Positions 62,314 through 64,000 of a stretch of 64,000 bases of DNA are shown here, one piece after another. How positions within the stretch are numbered: position 1 is the first letter of the stretch; every line of letters starts with the position of its first letter. Position numbers and translations under genes: made by a program. The notes under the pieces were generated by a model. The model was not told where the DNA came from. It did not search any database and saw only the letters and a program-made list of their open reading frames with translations. The DNA is from an uncultured Bacteroidota bacterium (GTDB taxonomy: Bacteria; Bacteroidota; Bacteroidia; Chitinophagales; Chitinophagaceae): assembly GCA_903929195.1 (NCBI GenBank), contig CAIYTT010000231.1, forward strand, positions 1 to 64,000, read 5' to 3'.

Positions 62314-64000
62314 ATGAAAATTAGTTTATTCATTCTTGCCTTATTTTTTGCTATTAATGCCAACTCACAAACTATAACCACCTTTGCCGGTGGCATAGGC
62401 GACGATAGCTCTGCAGCAGTTTATGGTAGGTTAATAACACCTACGGCGATTACAATAGACGGAGCAGGCAATTTGTATGTTGCTGACTATGACATGAATA
62501 GAATCCGGAAAATTACACCGGCAGGTAGCATTACAACTTATGCAGGAAATGGTAACAATAACAATACTTATAATGGGGATGGAACATTAGCAAAATTGGC
62601 TCAGGTAAAAAGACCAATGGGTGTTGCAATAGACGGAAGAGGCAATTTATATATATCACAATTTCAAACAATTAGAAAGGTTAATCCATCAGGTATTATT
62701 TCCACTTATGCAGGAAATGATTCAGTAACATCTGGTTTCAGCGGTGATGGTAGCCTTGCAACTTATGCTACATTTTTTGATATTCGAGGATTAGCAGTAG
62801 ATGGAGTTGGCAATTTATATATTGCTGACTTTAACAATAATCGCATTAGGAAAATTGATACTTTTGGAATTATTACAACAATAGCAGGTAATGGTGGAAG
62901 TTCTTCTAGCGGTGATGGAACGCCTGCAATTGATGCAAGTCTAAATGAACCTACAGGAGTTGCCGTAGATACCAGCGGAAATATATTTATTGCAGAACAT
63001 GACGGGGCAAGAATTAGAAAAGTAAATACATCTGGTATTATTTCAACGTTTGCAGGTAATGGTGGATATTTTCCTAGTGGTTTTGGTGGTTCGGCTACAG
63101 CCGCAAGCATTGACAAGATAAATGATGTTAATGTAGATGCAATTGGGAACGTATATTTTTCATCTGAAAGCGAATATATAGGAAAAGTAAATACCTCCGG
63201 AATATTAATGAATATTGCTGGGATTGGCAGCTCTGGTAGTAGCGGATTTAGTGGAGACGGAGGTAGTGCTACTGCAGCTTTTTTAAATCATCCGGAAGGA
63301 ATAGCAATTGATGCAACAGGAAATGTACATATTGCAGACCGCGATAATTCTCGCATCCGTAAGGTGAATATTTTAGGTGTCATAAACACAATAGTTGGTA
63401 ATGGTATAAATGTTGATAATTACTATAATGGGGATAGTATAAATGCAAAATTATCTAAATTTAAGCCATCAGGCATAACATTAAATTTAGGAGGTAATAT
63501 TGTATTTGCTGACCAACCAAATCAAAGAATACGTAAAATTAATTCATCAGGTATTATAAGTACTATAGCCGGTAACGGTATTACAGGTTACAGCGGTGAT
63601 GGCGGACCTGCAACTGCTGCCGAATTAGACATGCCAACATCGGTTGCTTACGACCGATTGGGCAATTTATATATTGCAGATTATGGTACGCAACATATAC
63701 GCAAAGTAAATACATCAGGAATCATATCTACGGTTGCCGGTGGTGGGTCTGGGGGGCTTGGTGATGGTGGGCCGGCGACAAATGCAGTTATTTCTGCTTA
63801 CGGATTAGCGCTTGACACTATGGGCAATATTTATATAGCCGATGGTACTAATAATAGAATACGTAAAGTAAATACATCAACGGGTATTATTACTACAATT
63901 GCCGGAAATGGAACGGCCGGATATTCCGGTGATGGAGGTGCAGCAACTGCTGCGTCTTTAAATTCTCCAAATAGTGTAGCTATTGATAAAAAAGGCAATT
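62314..64000 (+). CDS. Secreted NHL-repeat beta-propeller protein (partial)
   Basis: The frame opens at the ATG at 62314 and stays open to the window's end (562 codons so far). A signal peptide MKISLFILALFFAINANSQ is followed by about ten NHL-type repeats of about 55 residues: ...A.DG.GNLYVAD..N.RIRK..P.G.I.T.AGNG..G.SGDG..AT.A. Some repeats carry the variant AAFLNHPEGIAIDATGNVHIADRDNSRIRKVN. NHL propellers bind proteins or glycans; in Bacteroidota such proteins are usually exported and often carry a T9SS sorting domain, which would lie beyond the edge here. Confidence 0.85.
   Translation, partial: MKISLFILALFFAINANSQTITTFAGGIGDDSSAAVYGRLITPTAITIDGAGNLYVADYDMNRIRKITPAGSITTYAGNGNNNNTYNGDGTLAKLAQVKRPMGVAIDGRGNLYISQFQTIRKVNPSGIISTYAGNDSVTSGFSGDGSLATYATFFDIRGLAVDGVGNLYIADFNNNRIRKIDTFGIITTIAGNGGSSSSGDGTPAIDASLNEPTGVAVDTSGNIFIAEHDGARIRKVNTSGIISTFAGNGGYFPSGFGGSATAASIDKINDVNVDAIGNVYFSSESEYIGKVNTSGILMNIAGIGSSGSSGFSGDGGSATAAFLNHPEGIAIDATGNVHIADRDNSRIRKVNILGVINTIVGNGINVDNYYNGDSINAKLSKFKPSGITLNLGGNIVFADQPNQRIRKINSSGIISTIAGNGITGYSGDGGPATAAELDMPTSVAYDRLGNLYIADYGTQHIRKVNTSGIISTVAGGGSGGLGDGGPATNAVISAYGLALDTMGNIYIADGTNNRIRKVNTSTGIITTIAGNGTAGYSGDGGAATAASLNSPNSVAIDKKGN
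62370..64000 (+). repeat. Tandem NHL-repeat coding units
   Basis: Units of about 160-180 bp are repeated about ten times, each encoding the NG-rich GNLYIAD...RIRKVN...GIISTIAGNG core. They continue past the window edge. Confidence 0.7.

Noticed and set aside
1-64000. CRISPR arrays, tRNA and rRNA genes, prophage
   Set aside because: No regularly spaced direct repeats outside coding repeats, no tRNA cloverleaf and no rRNA or phage structural gene was seen. The tandem repeats at 28, 31 and 63 kb are in-frame protein repeats.

Overview
The window looks like an ordinary chromosomal stretch of a member of the Bacteroidota, most likely Chitinophagales or a related order (the order is an inference). 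It is AT-rich. It carries type IX secretion (T9SS) C-terminal sorting domains, TonB-dependent receptors with a carboxypeptidase-regulatory-like N-terminus, an OmpA protein with thrombospondin type 3 repeats, DUF5689 and DUF983 proteins and a Bat-type von Willebrand protein. Its promoters are of the Bacteroidota TAnnTTTG type, with no Shine-Dalgarno signal. I see no rRNA, tRNA, CRISPR array, prophage or intact insertion sequence.

Layout. 0-9.5 kb: the tail of an unknown gene coupled to batA, a GT-C/TPR membrane protein, a CNNM/CorC-like protein, 3-hydroxyanthranilate dioxygenase, YajQ, DUF445, a HAD phosphatase, a GNAT-like protein and an unknown membrane-anchored protein. 9.5-17.3 kb: a TonB-dependent receptor, an arginyl-transferase-like protein, rplY, prs, DUF983 and recN. 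17.3-25.9 kb: a degenerate non-coding repeat, a twice-frameshifted alpha/beta hydrolase, a TPR adenylate cyclase with an EreA-like neighbour, a paralogue of the GT-C/TPR protein, and the ugd-uxs pair for UDP-glucuronate and UDP-xylose. 26-33 kb: a polytopic membrane protein, OmpA-TSP3 and a large repetitive T9SS cargo protein. 33.4-42 kb: der, rimO, a small lipoprotein, GNAT, YigZ, an EamA transporter, ribD, prmC and a GT39-like protein. 42-54.7 kb: a DUF5689 lipoprotein, a TonB receptor and a divergent secreted EEP nuclease/phosphatase, then an FAD oxidoreductase, a DEAD-box helicase, small lipoproteins, dnaB and a VanX-like dipeptidase. 54.8-64 kb: ispH, a T9SS cargo protein, a molybdate uptake locus and a partial NHL-repeat protein.

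The most interesting system is the molybdate locus at 57.5-62.1 kb (minus strand): modA, a stand-alone di-Mop protein, modB, modC, a ModE that is only the DNA-binding domain, and an OprO/OprP-like outer-membrane porin. Three related palindromes (consensus about TATGyTTTwwAAArCATr) lie in front of modA, modE and the porin. The first two sit exactly 2 nt downstream of a TAnnTTTG promoter element, as expected of repressor operators. This suggests one regulon covering outer-membrane entry, periplasmic binding, inner-membrane transport and possible intracellular storage of molybdate.

Other points: several genes have a TAnnTTTG element only a few bases before the start codon, implying leaderless or near-leaderless mRNAs, and these elements correct several gene starts. 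Many convergent pairs share perfect bidirectional hairpin terminators. A cluster of DnaA-box-like motifs precedes dnaB. Two related non-coding segments lie 33 kb apart.
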